DNA from: Siphonodentalium dalli | Taxonomy: Eukaryota > Mollusca > Scaphopoda > Gadilida > Siphonodentaliidae | DNA length: 64,000 nucleotides | Direction: 5' to 3' | Assembly: GCA_032622095.1 (NCBI GenBank) | Contig: CP136066.1 | Location: forward strand, 90,231,319 to 90,295,318 | Shown: piece after piece, positions 12,058 through 23,177 of the stretch | How the letters are laid out: each line of letters opens with the position of its first letter | How positions within the stretch are numbered: the stretch's first letter is position 1 | The notes under the pieces: generated by a model | Seen by the model: the letters and a program-made list of their open reading frames with translations, nothing else | What the model was told of the DNA's origin: nothing | Database searches by the model: none | Translations under genes and position numbers: made by a program

Positions 12058-12838
12058 TCTATTATATATTTTGGAAGATATGTCTGTGTGTGTGTCTGTG
12101 TGTGTGTGTCTGTTCGCGATGGACTCGAAAACGGCCCAGCCGATTTCGATGAAACTTGGTATGTGGGGTGTTTTCGGCCGGGGAGTGACATAGGCCTATT
12201 AATTTGCCCGTGCGATGTGACCTTGATCTTGAAATCAGGTAATATCAAGGTTAAACGCCCGAATATCACGGGATTTCGATGAAACTTGGTATGTGGGGGT
12301 ACTTTCGGCCGTGGAGTGGCATGGGCCTGTTAATTTGCCCGTGCGACGTGACCTTGACCTTGAAATTGGGTCATTTCAAGGTCAAGCGCCCGAATATCAC
12401 GGGATTTCGATGAAACTTTGTATGTGGGGGTATTTTCGGCCGGGGAGTGGCATAGGCTTATTAATTTGCCCGTGCGACGTGACCTTGACTTTGAAATCGG
12501 GTCATTTCAAGGTCAATCGCCCGAATATCACGGGATTTTGATGAAAATTAGTGTCTAGGGATACTTTGGTAAGGGGAGTCTCATAAGCCTATTCATTTAC
12601 CCGTGCGACGTGATCTTGACCTTGAAATCGGGTCAATTCAAGGTCAAATCGCGGATTTTGATGGGATTTCGACGATATTTGATACGTATGGTTACTTTTG
12701 TCCACTGCACGTTTGTCGGGTACTTTTGTCCTGGCAGTGTTTTTGGACTGGTCAAATTGTGACCCCACTTGACCTTGACCTTCAAAACGGACAATTCAAG
12801 GTCAAAGCCAGGACGAAGTCGGGTCACCTTCTAGTCTA
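12058..12838 (+). repeat. 131-bp tandem array, block B
   Basis: Second complete copy of block A with the same head (TATTATATATTTTGGAAGAT) and tail (AAGTCGGGTCACCTTCTAGT). Unit marks are at 12142, 12272, 12403, 12534 and 12665, spaced 130-131 bp. The head-to-tail junction of blocks A and B is precise (12057/12058), so the whole block moved or duplicated as one unit. Confidence 0.9.
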
Positions 12839-12849
12839 TATATAGCAAT

Positions 12850-13610
12850 ACAACACGCGACACCTCACTATTGGCCATACAGTCACTCCCTGTATTCATT
12901 TTTTCCACACATATGACCATATACCCACTCAAGATATTCACATACACCCACGCATTACCATAGAGTCAATCCAGGTATGCATATACATCTCACCAATGGA
13001 TATACCAATACCCCGCACGACCATTCGTACACTCCAGATTTGAATATACACCTCGCCCATGACAATTCAGCCACTAGATGAATATTGACACACCCCATCC
13101 ATGATCATACAGCTACTCTCTGTATACCTATACATCCACCAATGATAATACAACAATCATGACCGTATAGTCATTCCAAGTACACATATATACATTGAAC
13201 ATGAGCATACAACCACTCCCTATTTATCCATACACCCACAGTCCCAGACATGATCATACAGGCAACATATGTATACGTATACACCCATTCATGACAATAG
13301 TCACCAAGGTAAGCATGTATATCCCACACATGACCATACAGTCGCTTAAAATATACATACACAACACACAAATAAACATACATCTATTATCAGAAAACCC
13401 ACACACCAATTCAATAACCATACAAATATTGCTATTCACCTCACACTTGACCATACAGTCACCCCTTGTATACCTATACATCTCACCATAGACACACCAC
13501 CCCATCACCATATAGGCTACTCCTTCGCAGCATTCGTGACCATACAACAACTCCCTGTAGAAATATTTACCTCATCTATGAGAAATCTATGCCATTTTGA
13601 CATACACCAT
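12850..13610 (+). repeat. Degenerate minisatellite (TGACCATACA-type), block 2
   Basis: Continuation of the minisatellite at 10960-11340, with repeated GACCATACA, CACTCCCTGTATA and TATACATCTCACC words. The period is loose. Open frames on both strands are repeat artefacts. Confidence 0.65.
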
Positions 13611-13869
13611 ATATTAAATTGATTTTTATGCTAATGGTCGAGAGTTCCGTTAAGACGTTCTGCCCATTTCCGTTCAAAAATATGGCCAGAGTCCCAAAAC
13701 ACATTTTTTGCAAAATTCCTTACTACAGTACATCATTTAAAATGAATTTGTCATGCCTCAGAACGTACAGGGACAACGAGAATGAAACAAGTAGTAGTCA
13801 GTTGATTAAGTAACATGGTTAATAACCAAGTGAGTTACAATTTGCTAACTCTTGGGAGCAGAGAATACC

Positions 13870-14345
13870 GGTCGGGATATATGTAAAAAAATAAAACAAT
13901 TACAAATGTTGTTGCCATTTTGGAAGCCATCTTGAGTAATGTTATCTAAAAACACATTAGTGTGACGCATTTAAGACAGATAAAAAACAATAAACATTTT
14001 TGATAGCAAAAAATAGTTCCATTTACTTGAATAAATGATCCGAACCTGAAAAGTAAATGTTTGCCGATTTTGATGTCAAGTTTGTGATATAAAATCCAAT
14101 AATTCTGGTAATGTCAGTGGTTACATTAGTAAGACTTAACCAATGTACATCAGAACTGTTAGATTGTAATGTATATAAGACATCATAGCCTTTTGTGTAC
14201 GTCAATATCAACGTGTAAGCGATTACAAAGCATGATGGGGCAATACTTACCATTTTCCAGGTTTTGACCGCCATTTTGGCAGCAATTTTCAGACAAAGTG
14301 ACAATTTTTGTTCCATTGAGTTCAAATATTCATAAGTAATTGTAT
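13870..14345 (-). repeat. Inner part of the right arm of the long fold-back element
   Basis: The reverse complement matches about 10055-10490. Both contain TTACTTATGAATATTT, AACTCAATGGAA, TTCAAGTAAATGGAAC-like text and CTTAAATGCGTCACAC. The arm is cut at 14345 by the nested element. A minus-strand open frame at 14023-14400 lies in the repeat and resembles no protein family. Confidence 0.75.
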
Positions 14346-14552
14346 GGTTGGCATTGAAAAGTACATAGCACAGGGTGTTACGTTCTGCGAATGATCGCAA
14401 TTAACCGGAAACGTCGCTAGCGTTACTTAGCAATGGCGTCATTTTAAAACATGCAATTAGTGCTTCGTACCTACAAATTTGAATCGACGCAAACAATTGT
14501 AATTTAATTATATGCTGATTAGGGGCCAAAAACTATTTAAAATGAACTTTAA

Positions 14553-15144
14553 AGGGGTACTGTACGCCATTTTCAATAAATTCCCGGTGATAACAACGAT
14601 CTATTATCGATACTATATAGAAATATAAGTAATTTGAGTCGAAGATGTATTCTGTAAACGCTCAGGTTAATAGGCTATCTTAAAATTTAATAATTTAAAA
14701 GTTAATAATTTAATATAAATTGATTTTATGGCTCCAGCCATAAAATGGCGTCTCTTAAAATTCGAATTTCCGTGTACAAAACGTAATCAAATTATAATTG
14801 AGGGATACTGGATTAGGAAAACAATTGCACACACGATCGTTTGAAACATTATGCTTATACGGGGAGAAAACCCAAGCCACTCATTGACTAGTGACGGTAC
14901 ACTAACTTAAATGAGTATATGGGACTACTAAGCATATAATATAATGTTTATTTGATTCATTTGGTTGAAAACTTTACAAAAATTACTCGACAACGACAAT
15001 TTGTATTTTTGCATTCCGGTAAATTTGCCATCCGTAACAATACTTCGTACTCAACAGACTTTCAAAAAATGGAAAAGTTGTTAACTTATTCTCCGACTCG
15101 GGGATTATAGAAACCAACAACAACATCTTGGGTACAGTACCCCT
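14553..15144. mobile_element. 592-bp TTAA-flanked MITE
   Basis: The inverted ends AGGGGTACTGTAC (14553) and GTACAGTACCCCT (to 15144) are flanked by TTAA on both sides (14549-14552, 15145-15148). TTAA duplications are typical of piggyBac and Kolobok families. The interior is AT-rich with no open frame of note. It lies within the 14346-19622 transposon and is therefore younger than or carried by it. Confidence 0.8.
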
Positions 15145-15216
15145 TTAAACAATAAAATTACTAAATGGCACAGTCATAAACAGATCACTCTATATAATTA
15201 TGCTATATAGTAGTCG

Positions 15217-16325
15217 ATATAGGCACACCATATGAGGGAAGCAATCCCCCAGTAGCCCCTAGATCCCATTTATGACCATGAAAATTGTATAGCTATATGC
15301 AGGATATGTCTCATTTATAAAATATACTAGATCTCTGAAATGGAGACATAAATTCTTGGGGACAGGGATGCTGATGTTATGAAAATAGGGATCCCCCCCC
15401 CCCCCTATTTCATGTCAATAAGTGCACCATATGAAGGAAACAACCCCCCCCCCCCCGGTAACCCCTAATACCCTTTTTATGGCCATGGAAATGGTATATA
15501 TCTGTGCAGGAGATGTCCCTTTAATACAATATACTAGAGCTCTGGGAGTGAGGCACCAATCCTTGGGACACCAGGGACAGAAATGCTGATATACATATGG
15601 AAATATGTTTTTTCTTCAACCTCGAGTCTGTATGGGGCCATTGGGACTATTACTATGGGCCCATAATAATATACAATGAGATGGACTCAATCATTCACAA
15701 TCAGAGGGAAGTAAGGGAGTGTTAGGTATTTGCGATTAAGCGCAAATGATTTCCGCTTAAGCCCAAATGATTTTCGCTTAAGCGCAAATAAATTGATAGA
15801 CACATATTTGCACTTAAGCGAAAATAAATAATAAATGTGAAAAGGGCCTCCCATACTTTTCACATTTGTTATTTATTTACGCTTAACTTAAGCGCAAATA
15901 TGTGCAAATATTTGCGCTAAGTTAAGTGCAAATAACCTCTATCTTTTAGTGCAAATATTTATGCTTGAGCAAAATCAATTGAGCTTAAGCGCAAATCATT
16001 TGTGCTTCAGTGTAAATCATTTACGATTAAACACAAAACATTTGCGCTTTAGCACAAATAAAAATTAATATGCATTGATCCCCCCTGAATGAATTTTAAA
16101 TGGCACAGGCCTGAACACATCACTGAACTTAAAGTTTATATAGGCTCAACATATGAGGCAAGTAATCCCCCAGTAACCCCAAGATCCCTTTTATGACCAT
16201 GAAAATGGTAGGCCTATATATTTATAAAATATACTAAATCTCTGGGATGGAGACACAAATTCTTGGGGACAGGGATACTGATAATATGAAAATAGAGTTT
16301 TCCCCCCTATTTCAAGTCTATTGTG
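15217..16325 (+). repeat. Three dispersed copies of a ~190-bp repeat
   Basis: Copies start near 15217, 15417 and 16137. Each has CACCATATGAGG-like text, a run of C then CAGTAACCCC, ATGACCATG(A/G)AAATGGTAT, CTAGATCTCTGGGATGGAGA-like text and CTTGGGGACAGGGATGCTGA-like text. The second copy is expanded by a long C run. The first two are in tandem, and the third lies beyond the palindrome cluster at 15725-16070. Confidence 0.75.
15725..16070. repeat. Palindrome cluster, TTAAGCGCAAAT type
   Basis: About a dozen half or full copies of (TTTGC)GCTTAAGCGC(AAA) occur in both orientations. At the centre, 15830-15880, are AATAAATGTGAAAAGGGCCTCCCATA and its near mirror image, matching the terminal sequence of the MITE family at 45379-45681. 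It looks like two partial elements joined end to end. Confidence 0.75.
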
Positions 16326-17359
16326 TACATGTACTTATAGGTGTCGTTGATCTAAGACGACTAATAAACAATTATTATTAATTAATTAATCATATACCAA
16401 AAATAGTTGGACTCTGATTGCTGGAAATTCATATATAGGGGGAAATTAACACAGGAGGTCCTGTTGGATAAGTATCGTTGATCCTAAAGGGGGGGGGGTA
16501 AAAATATATTATCATATATGGTCATATATTAATATATAGAGTGTTCCTTATCAGCTTAGAAGAGCGTTCCTTGTCAGCTTAGACGATATTAAGAGAAACT
16601 GACACACATCGGTCACCTACCGTAACTAGGGAAATATCATGGGATATGTGCCTTTATTCTCAGAATTGGGGGGCTAATAAATTATATTAACATACAAGCC
16701 TGAGTTTAATGTTCCTGTCACCAAATGCATGGCCTCGTCTGCTATGGGAGACATAGACTCAAATTGAAGTTCCCAAGTGATAAATATTGTGATGTACACC
16801 CATTGGGAACCTCAATTATGCAATGTGTTGTCTGCCAATTATGGGGGAAATAGTCTTCCAAAATAGAGAAACTAAACTTAAAAAGAAATAGAATCTATAT
16901 GAAGAAGTTTCTATAGAAATTTGATAATAAACAAACTTGCCAGAGAAGATGAGGCCTAAGCAGAATGAGGTCCCCAGAGGGTGAATTTAGTGATGCTGGA
17001 CTGATATGCTGGATAACGATCAACAAAGAGCGCTTGTTATCAGATCAGAAGATATATAATGGAAAATTTGCACACAGAGGTAATTTGAGGGAGTGACATA
17101 GGTAGATGGCATTGACCTCATATGACTTAAAGTAACACTAATAATTACAAATAAAGACCGTTTATTATCAACTTAAAGTGAGAAACTATGGCAATGTGCC
17201 AAATTCCATATTTTCTGGTCAAGTATTTCAAAAGCTAGAGAAACATTAAATAAATTGAAATCCATATGCTCTACTTTTTTCATATTAACTTTTAGTATGC
17301 TACATGTAGATTAAACAAATGGAAAAATAATTACAAAAATATTTTTGAAGAAAATTAAT

Positions 17360-17580
17360 TGCCAGTGATGGCCTTATGAATCCTTTAGTCAAATTCATTA
17401 TTGCGCTTAAGCGCATTTAGCTCCTATTGCGCTTAAGCTCAATAAGGAATCTCTTATTGCACTTAAGCGAAATAAGGAATGTTCCTTATTTTCCCTTATT
17501 GCGCTTAAGTGCAATAAGGGATTCCTTATTATGCTTACGCTTAAGCTCAATTATTTATTAAATGTCAATTTGGCATCCCA
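17360..17580. mobile_element. MITE of the TGGGAGGCC family with palindromic interior
   Basis: The right end reads TAAATGTCAATTTGGCATCCCA followed by TA (17581-17582), the same end as the copies at 45681 and 62189. The interior (17400-17550) holds repeated TTGCGCTTAAGCGCA, TTGCGCTTAAGCTCAATAAGG and similar palindromes. The left end is eroded. Confidence 0.65.
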
Positions 17581-18466
17581 TAGTTTTCAGCATCAATTAT
17601 ATATACTTATCTCAATGCCTTTGTTAAGGAAATGAGAATAAATAAATTAATTGAGCCTGGGGTCATGTGAGGGAGGGGTAGTGATGGCACCACCGATGAC
17701 CTCATGGAGAGATTGATTCAAGAAGACTGATTTTCAAATTGATTTATTGTGATATTTTAATGCTATGAATTTTCACTAAATGAATCAAAATATAGTCAAG
17801 TGGTTTAGCTCATACTTTTGAATAACTTTTCAAGTATCATGTAACTAACTAAAATATATGAATACAAGATTTGTCAATAAACTGAGCACCACAAATGACT
17901 CTCACTAGTTAGCTGACTTGAAATTGAATCATGGATCCTGGATTGAGATTACAGATTTACTATCATGGGAATCATGGGAATGCGAACTGACAATTTGAGT
18001 CAAGTCAATCCTCGCACATATTCTCAAATCTCAAAGGCAATTTTGATGGAATGTTTTATGTTTAATTGGAATGAAATCATCTACTATAAATGGCAATTAA
18101 CTTATATTTTGCTGTGTGGCAAACCTCAGCTTCTGGCAGGATTTAATTGATTTATTGTAGGTCAATATCACCGCTTTCGCAGATTCCTGCAGCCGTAGAG
18201 TCGACTCAATTATATTTATTGTAGAATGTTTGGCTACTAGTAATACTAGTAACAGCCTTGAGCTACAGATATGTATTAACACATTACCTCAATACACCTT
18301 CCACATTAGGGTTATTTATTTTATGCCAAATGATTGATACTTGAAAAAATTCAAATTAGTCATTTTAAATTTACTAGTAGTGGTAGTTCAACATGACCGC
18401 TTTCGCAGATTGCTGCAAGAATACGCACTACGTTCATGACTGAACTAGTATTACTAGTAACTGTTG

Positions 18467-18884
18467 CTGAATAGGTCACTCTCACCGGTTTTCTGTGATA
18501 AAGTTACCCAGGTTCCTAAATTTGTGATAAAGTTACCCAGGTTCCTAAATTTTGTGATAAAGTTACCCAGGTTGGAGATAATTGTGATAAAGTTACCCAG
18601 GTTAAGAAAATCTCACAATATCAACTCGGTTTAACAGTGACAGAGGGAAATATATTGTTCAGTTTTGGCAAGTAATAGCCCTTATTAAGCATACATTAAG
18701 ACATATCAGTACCGTACTGTAGTTCGTCATTTTGATCGCAAAAATCAATAATTTGTTGCTAAACATAAAATGTTATTAACCTGGGTAACTTTATCACAAT
18801 CCTCTCCAACCTTGGTAACTTTATCACAATTTCAGGAACCTGTGTACCTTTATCACAGAAAACCGGTGAGAGTGACCTATTCAG
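18467..18884. mobile_element. 418-bp fold-back MITE with ~29-bp internal repeats
   Basis: The inverted ends are CTGAATAGGTCACTCTCACC (18467) and its reverse complement ending at 18884, and the pairing continues through CGGTTTTCTGTGATAAAG. Just inside the left end, TGTGATAAAGTTACCCAGGT repeats about four times with 29-31 bp spacing (to 18602). The same unit repeats in inverse near 18780-18860. No target duplication is obvious. Confidence 0.85.
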
Positions 18885-19632
18885 TGTGTTGTAGCACAAA
18901 CTATCTTGAACATCCATAATTCCATTGAAATTGAATATGTACATACTCCAGCTAGATTTAAGTCCAGTTCAGTCCAAAATCCTAATTGTATTGTCAAATT
19001 CCACTGTGGTTGGTACAATACTACTAGTACATCTCATTCTGTTGCTACTGCTAGCCACATTGTTGTTGTTCAACTTGTTGTGTTCCAGTAGTCACTTGCA
19101 GTTGGCAACATTAGATCACGTGTGTTGTGGTTTTCTTCTTGTGAGAATGATCGCTGGTGTATAATCAGTTTGTGTGTGTTTACTCTCTGAGGTTCCCAAA
19201 TTCTTTCGTTGTGAAACGAGTGTTACCGCTGACAAAATTCAATCAAAATGTCAACAACATGTGAATGTCAACATCACGATTCACGGTCAGTCAGTGTCAC
19301 CAGAACTTCGATTCAAATCCAGTTTTTATCCAGTTTTACCAGGCAATAGTCGTTGAATTCATATGGAAGGATGTAACGTTCCCACTCAACACCACATTCA
19401 TTTTCCCTAAACTACGATAATACGTGTTCTAACCAATTAAGTTTGAATTCAGCAAGAGAAAAAACTTTACGCAAAATTGCATATAGCGCATGCGCGAAAC
19501 TTAAATTTTACTTCCGTCGAGAAAAAGACAGAACGATGAGGCTGAAAGTAACTTCACAGGAATACAATTTTGCGCATGCGCATAACGCAACACCCTGTGC
19601 TATGTACTATTAAGTGCCAACCGTAATTGTAT

Positions 19633-20190
19633 GCCTCGCTTAATTTGCACAGTTCTGTCAATTTCTTGTTAAAATATGAGTAGAATCCTAACGGTGATTT
19701 TTGGTGAAATTTTATACCGAGTTCTGTATAATCGAATTATTGAGTGATAGGAAGAGACTGGGATCACACGAATGGCATATTTCATTGCTCCAATGATCAC
19801 CCAACACGAACAATACAATATAAAGTCACATTTCCAAATCAGTTCCATACAGCAGAGCTGATCAAGAAGATATTAGTGAAAAAACGTAAAATTTCCTCTT
19901 TCAGCCGCCATTTTGACGGCCATCTTGGACGGGGAGTTCCAATTTGACCCTAAAATGTGGCAATATATATCTCACAGTCATCCTTACTGTATATGCCTAA
20001 TTTTAAATCGTATTTCATGGTAACATTAATTGCGACATTTATATAATCACGAAACACTCTTTAAATTTGGAAAACCCCTTAAAAGAGGGGTTAAAGTGAA
20101 ATTTCAGCGTGGCTCCATATCAAATATCAATAAGTGTGTGAATATGTACATATGTGCAAAGTTTCATGCTTTATTTACAATTTGAACAAT
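19633..20190 (-). repeat. Outer part of the right arm of the long fold-back element
   Basis: The reverse complement matches 9468-10055, including ATGGAGCCACGCTGAAATTT, CTTTAACCCCTCTTTT and CGTGATTATATAA. This copy retains the words AAAATGGC and GTCCAAGATGG better than the left arm. It resumes directly after the target duplication of the nested transposon. Confidence 0.75.
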
Positions 20191-20829
20191 TGCCTTCAAA
20201 TTTGACTGAAGCGTGATCCGCTTCTATATCAAATACACACCATTTAGTGTGGTAGTCGCGCATTATACATGTTTTACTGGTAAACCTACTTTCACATCGG
20301 ACATAGTGTTCGAGAAAGAGTCAACTGCATTATGTATGTGTGTTATTTTTTCGTGTGTGGTGTTCGACAATTTGGTGACGCCTCTTTAATTGTCGACTGT
20401 CTTATTTTTCGCAAAACAATATCCCATATATCAACGCGAATGACATTGGACAGTGTTGCACACACCTATACTAACATATACATATATATAGGTGGTTATC
20501 GATACTCCTTTTAGCATAATACTCTTTCATTATCCGGATTCCAGAAGGACAAATTTCAACATGCAACACAATATCTGTTTTACTGTGTACCCGTATACAC
20601 TCTCCGGAATATTGAGGACCAATATTCAGATTCTTCACAGAGAGAACCAACCCAGAAAGTTGATTGTCTATCAGTATCTCTTTTCGCACATTGGTTCTCG
20701 AAGCGCCATAAAACACATAACTGGCTCAAGAATAGAGTTACAGTTCCTGACTGAAAGCGTCCCTCTAAACCGCACATGAAAGGCGAATACAAGTGTGAAA
20801 GCGCCGTTTTTTTTAGCTCAAATTCATTT

Positions 20830-21850
20830 TGTTAAGTTTAAGCTAGTCGTTTGGTCGTCCGTCGACCGTGTGTGCGTGCATGTGTGCGTATGTCCGTCAA
20901 CGATATCCTTTGGCACACCCCACAGGCCATATCCCTCATCCGATCGTCACCAAACTTCATAGGGATCGTCGGGGTGACCTCTGAATGGGAGTTTACCATT
21001 ATTTGTTCTCCGAATTTCGTTGAAAAACAAGGACTCCAGCGCCATCTTGGATTTCAGTTTTGAATTCATCAGCACACCCTACATGCCACATCGCTCGCCC
21101 AAATTTAACCAAACTTCATACGGATCATCGGGGTGACCTCTAGATGGGAGTTTACCATTTTTTTTTTTACGAATTCTGTTAAAAATAATGGCTGCCAGCG
21201 GCCATCTTGGATTTTATTCTTTGAATGACTAAATCATTTAGCACACCCTACAGGTCACATCTCTCATCTGATCGTCACCAAACTTCATACGGATCTTTGG
21301 GGTGACGTCTAGATGGGAGCTTACCATTTTTTCCGAAATTTGTTGAAAAACATGGCCACCAGCGGCCATCTTGGATTTTTCTCTTTGCATAAATAAATCC
21401 TTGGTCACACTCTTAAGGCCACACCCCTCATCCGATCGTCACCAAAATTCATATGAATCGTCGGGGTGACCTCTGGGAGCTTACCATTTTTTTCCGAAGT
21501 CTGTTTTTTTAAATCTTGTCTTTGATTTTTACTCTTTGTATGACTAAATCCTTTAGCACACCCTACATGTCACATCTCTCATCCGATCGTCACTAAACTG
21601 CATATGGGTCTTCGGGGTGTCCTGTTGGTGGGAGCTTACCATTTATTTCCAAATTATGTTGAAAAACCTGGCCACCAGCGGCCATCTTGGATTTCAGTGG
21701 TGAATCCATTAGCACACCCTATATGTCACATCCCTCACCCGATCGTCACCAAACTACATATGGATCATCAGGGTGACATCTATGTTTTTTCAGAATTATG
21801 TTAAAAAACATGGCTGCCAGCGGCCATCTTGAATTTTACTCTTTGAAACA
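20830..21850 (+). repeat. ~160-bp tandem array, six units
   Basis: The core CGATCGTCACCAAACTTCAT or variants recurs near 20952, 21111, 21280, 21444, 21595 and 21751, with spacings of 151-169 bp. Each unit also has TTAGCACACCCTACAGG-like text, GGGGTGACCTCTAGATGGGA-like text and CAGCGGCCATCTTGGATTT. It is preceded by a GTCCGTC-rich leader (20845-20900). The units are diverged from each other, so the array is not recent. Open frames inside it are artefacts. Confidence 0.85.
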
Positions 21851-21859
21851 TCAGAGTGT

Positions 21860-23177
21860 TGGATGCAATAGAATTTTTCACAACCGCGAAGTTGATCAAG
21901 AGGTGGCTGCAGCATCAAGGTTTAAAGGTCCGTTTAATTTTCGAGTCACCGATTATTTTTTATAGTTCCTTGATATACGGTTTTAATAAGAACCTATGCC
22001 ATAAAATATGATTAAAATACTATAATTCATCACCATTTGGAACATCCTTGTCTTAGAAGAGTAATAGAAAATAGCTGAAATCATAGAAACATTTCACTCG
22101 TTGCGGCTCCAGAAAGCAACATAATTCAAACTATAGTTTATTTCCAATGGAAGGGGAATAACTCTATATCTTTAATATTATATAATGTGATATGGGGGTT
22201 CGAAAATGCCTTTAAGACAAATCTCTACAACGAGCTGCAACAAAACCCGTGATGATTTGGAACAATTTGGAAATTAGAGTGGGTGTATTAATGTACTATG
22301 GGAATACTAGTGTAATAGTATTTTTATTTGCATATGTGGTTTGGGGGGCGGGTGGGGTCATGTAAATTTTGATACATTTCGCCCAGAATAGAAAACGTTC
22401 GGAATAGCAAACCTTCGGAATAGAGAACCTTCGGAATAGCGAACCTTCGGAAATTCAATAGAGAACCCTACCCAAATGTCTCTTCCCATCTACAAAGTCG
22501 ACATTAACCATTTCTATAATAAATATATTCTCCCAGTCTGTAAAAAGAGCACATCGGAGTTGTCTATTATTTGAATGAATCATGTTTATTGAGAGAAATG
22601 TTTAGATAATAGGTTCAACAAAGACCTATGGTCGATTGTTGAACTTATTATCTGAACATTTCATATGAGATAACTATTCATGAAATATGCTTTAGTATGG
22701 AATCAATAAAATATTCTGTTTTTGTAACTGGGGGGTTCTCTAAGCTCGAACATGCCTTTCGCCACAGTAACGGTGTCTGCACTGCCCGTTTTTATTCTCT
22801 TAACCTTTATGTGTCCCATTAGGATCATCACAAAAATTATATAAAGTCGTTCTCAAAAATGTATAGTTTTTCACCCAAAAACGTGTTTGGGGAGACGCAG
22901 CTAAACAAAATAAATCGCACACCATTCAAACGTTCCATCGAATTCTTTTAAAATATGATTGCGGATAACAACTACATTAATTTATTTTGACAATATTCGT
23001 TTGAATGACAGTGTTTTACAAAAGATATTTCCACGAAAAAGAGCGATATTTCACCAAAAAAATACATTTCTCGGCAACCATACAGTCGAGTCGAGATATA
23101 TATATATAGTTTCTTGTCGACGGCATGCGAGGTCAATTAAACACAAGAAGTCATACAATATCAGTATTGCATTTCAG
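21860..23177. other. Intron sequence with a short minisatellite
   Basis: At 22385-22450 an 18-bp unit GAA(C/A)CTTCGGAATAG(C/A)(G/A)A repeats about four times. Around 22560-22690 there is an inverted pair of about 55 bp (TTATTTGAATGAATCATG and ATAGGTTCAACAAAGACC regions) that could fold. Otherwise it is AT-rich with no gene. Confidence 0.55.

Larger units (their letters stand above)
14346..19622. mobile_element. Nested DNA transposon with 10-bp target duplication
   Basis: The termini are inverted copies of about 40 bp. The left end reads GGTTGGCATTGAAAAGTACA and the right end in reverse complement reads GGTTGGCACTTAATAGTACA; both continue into TAGCACAGGGTGTT. The element is flanked by a perfect 10-bp direct repeat GTAATTGTAT (14336-14345 and 19623-19632). 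Removing it restores the fold-back arm, which confirms the insertion. The length is 5277 bp. I find no transposase, so it is probably non-autonomous. The interior is itself layered with MITEs and short repeats. A 9-11 bp duplication is usual for Mutator-like elements, but I assign no superfamily on that alone. Confidence 0.85.
9468..20190. mobile_element. Long fold-back (inverted-arm) element, interrupted by a nested transposon
   Basis: The left arm, about 9468-10500, is matched in reverse complement by 19633-20190 and then 13870-14345. The two right-hand pieces are contiguous once the nested element 14346-19622 is removed. Shared landmarks include AAGCATGAAA, CACATATGTACATATT, ATGGAGCCACGCTGAAATTT, GAGCAATGAAAT and AACAAGAAAT, and the inner mark TAAATGCGTCACAC. 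The arms have diverged noticeably, so the element is old. The centre (10500-13870) is all tandem repeats. I see no transposase. Outer ends are approximate and I could not define a target duplication. The same sequence family recurs at 51240-55545. Confidence 0.7.

Noticed and set aside
11200-12845. Many overlapping open frames on both strands of 60-119 codons
   Set aside because: They lie in the 131-bp tandem arrays. The repeated text (DLDLEIGSFQGQ and similar) arises from repetition and shifts frame with each unit.
15725-17580. CRISPR-like repeat-spacer array
   Set aside because: The repeats are short palindromes of variable sequence and spacing within MITEs, in a eukaryotic intron, without cas genes.
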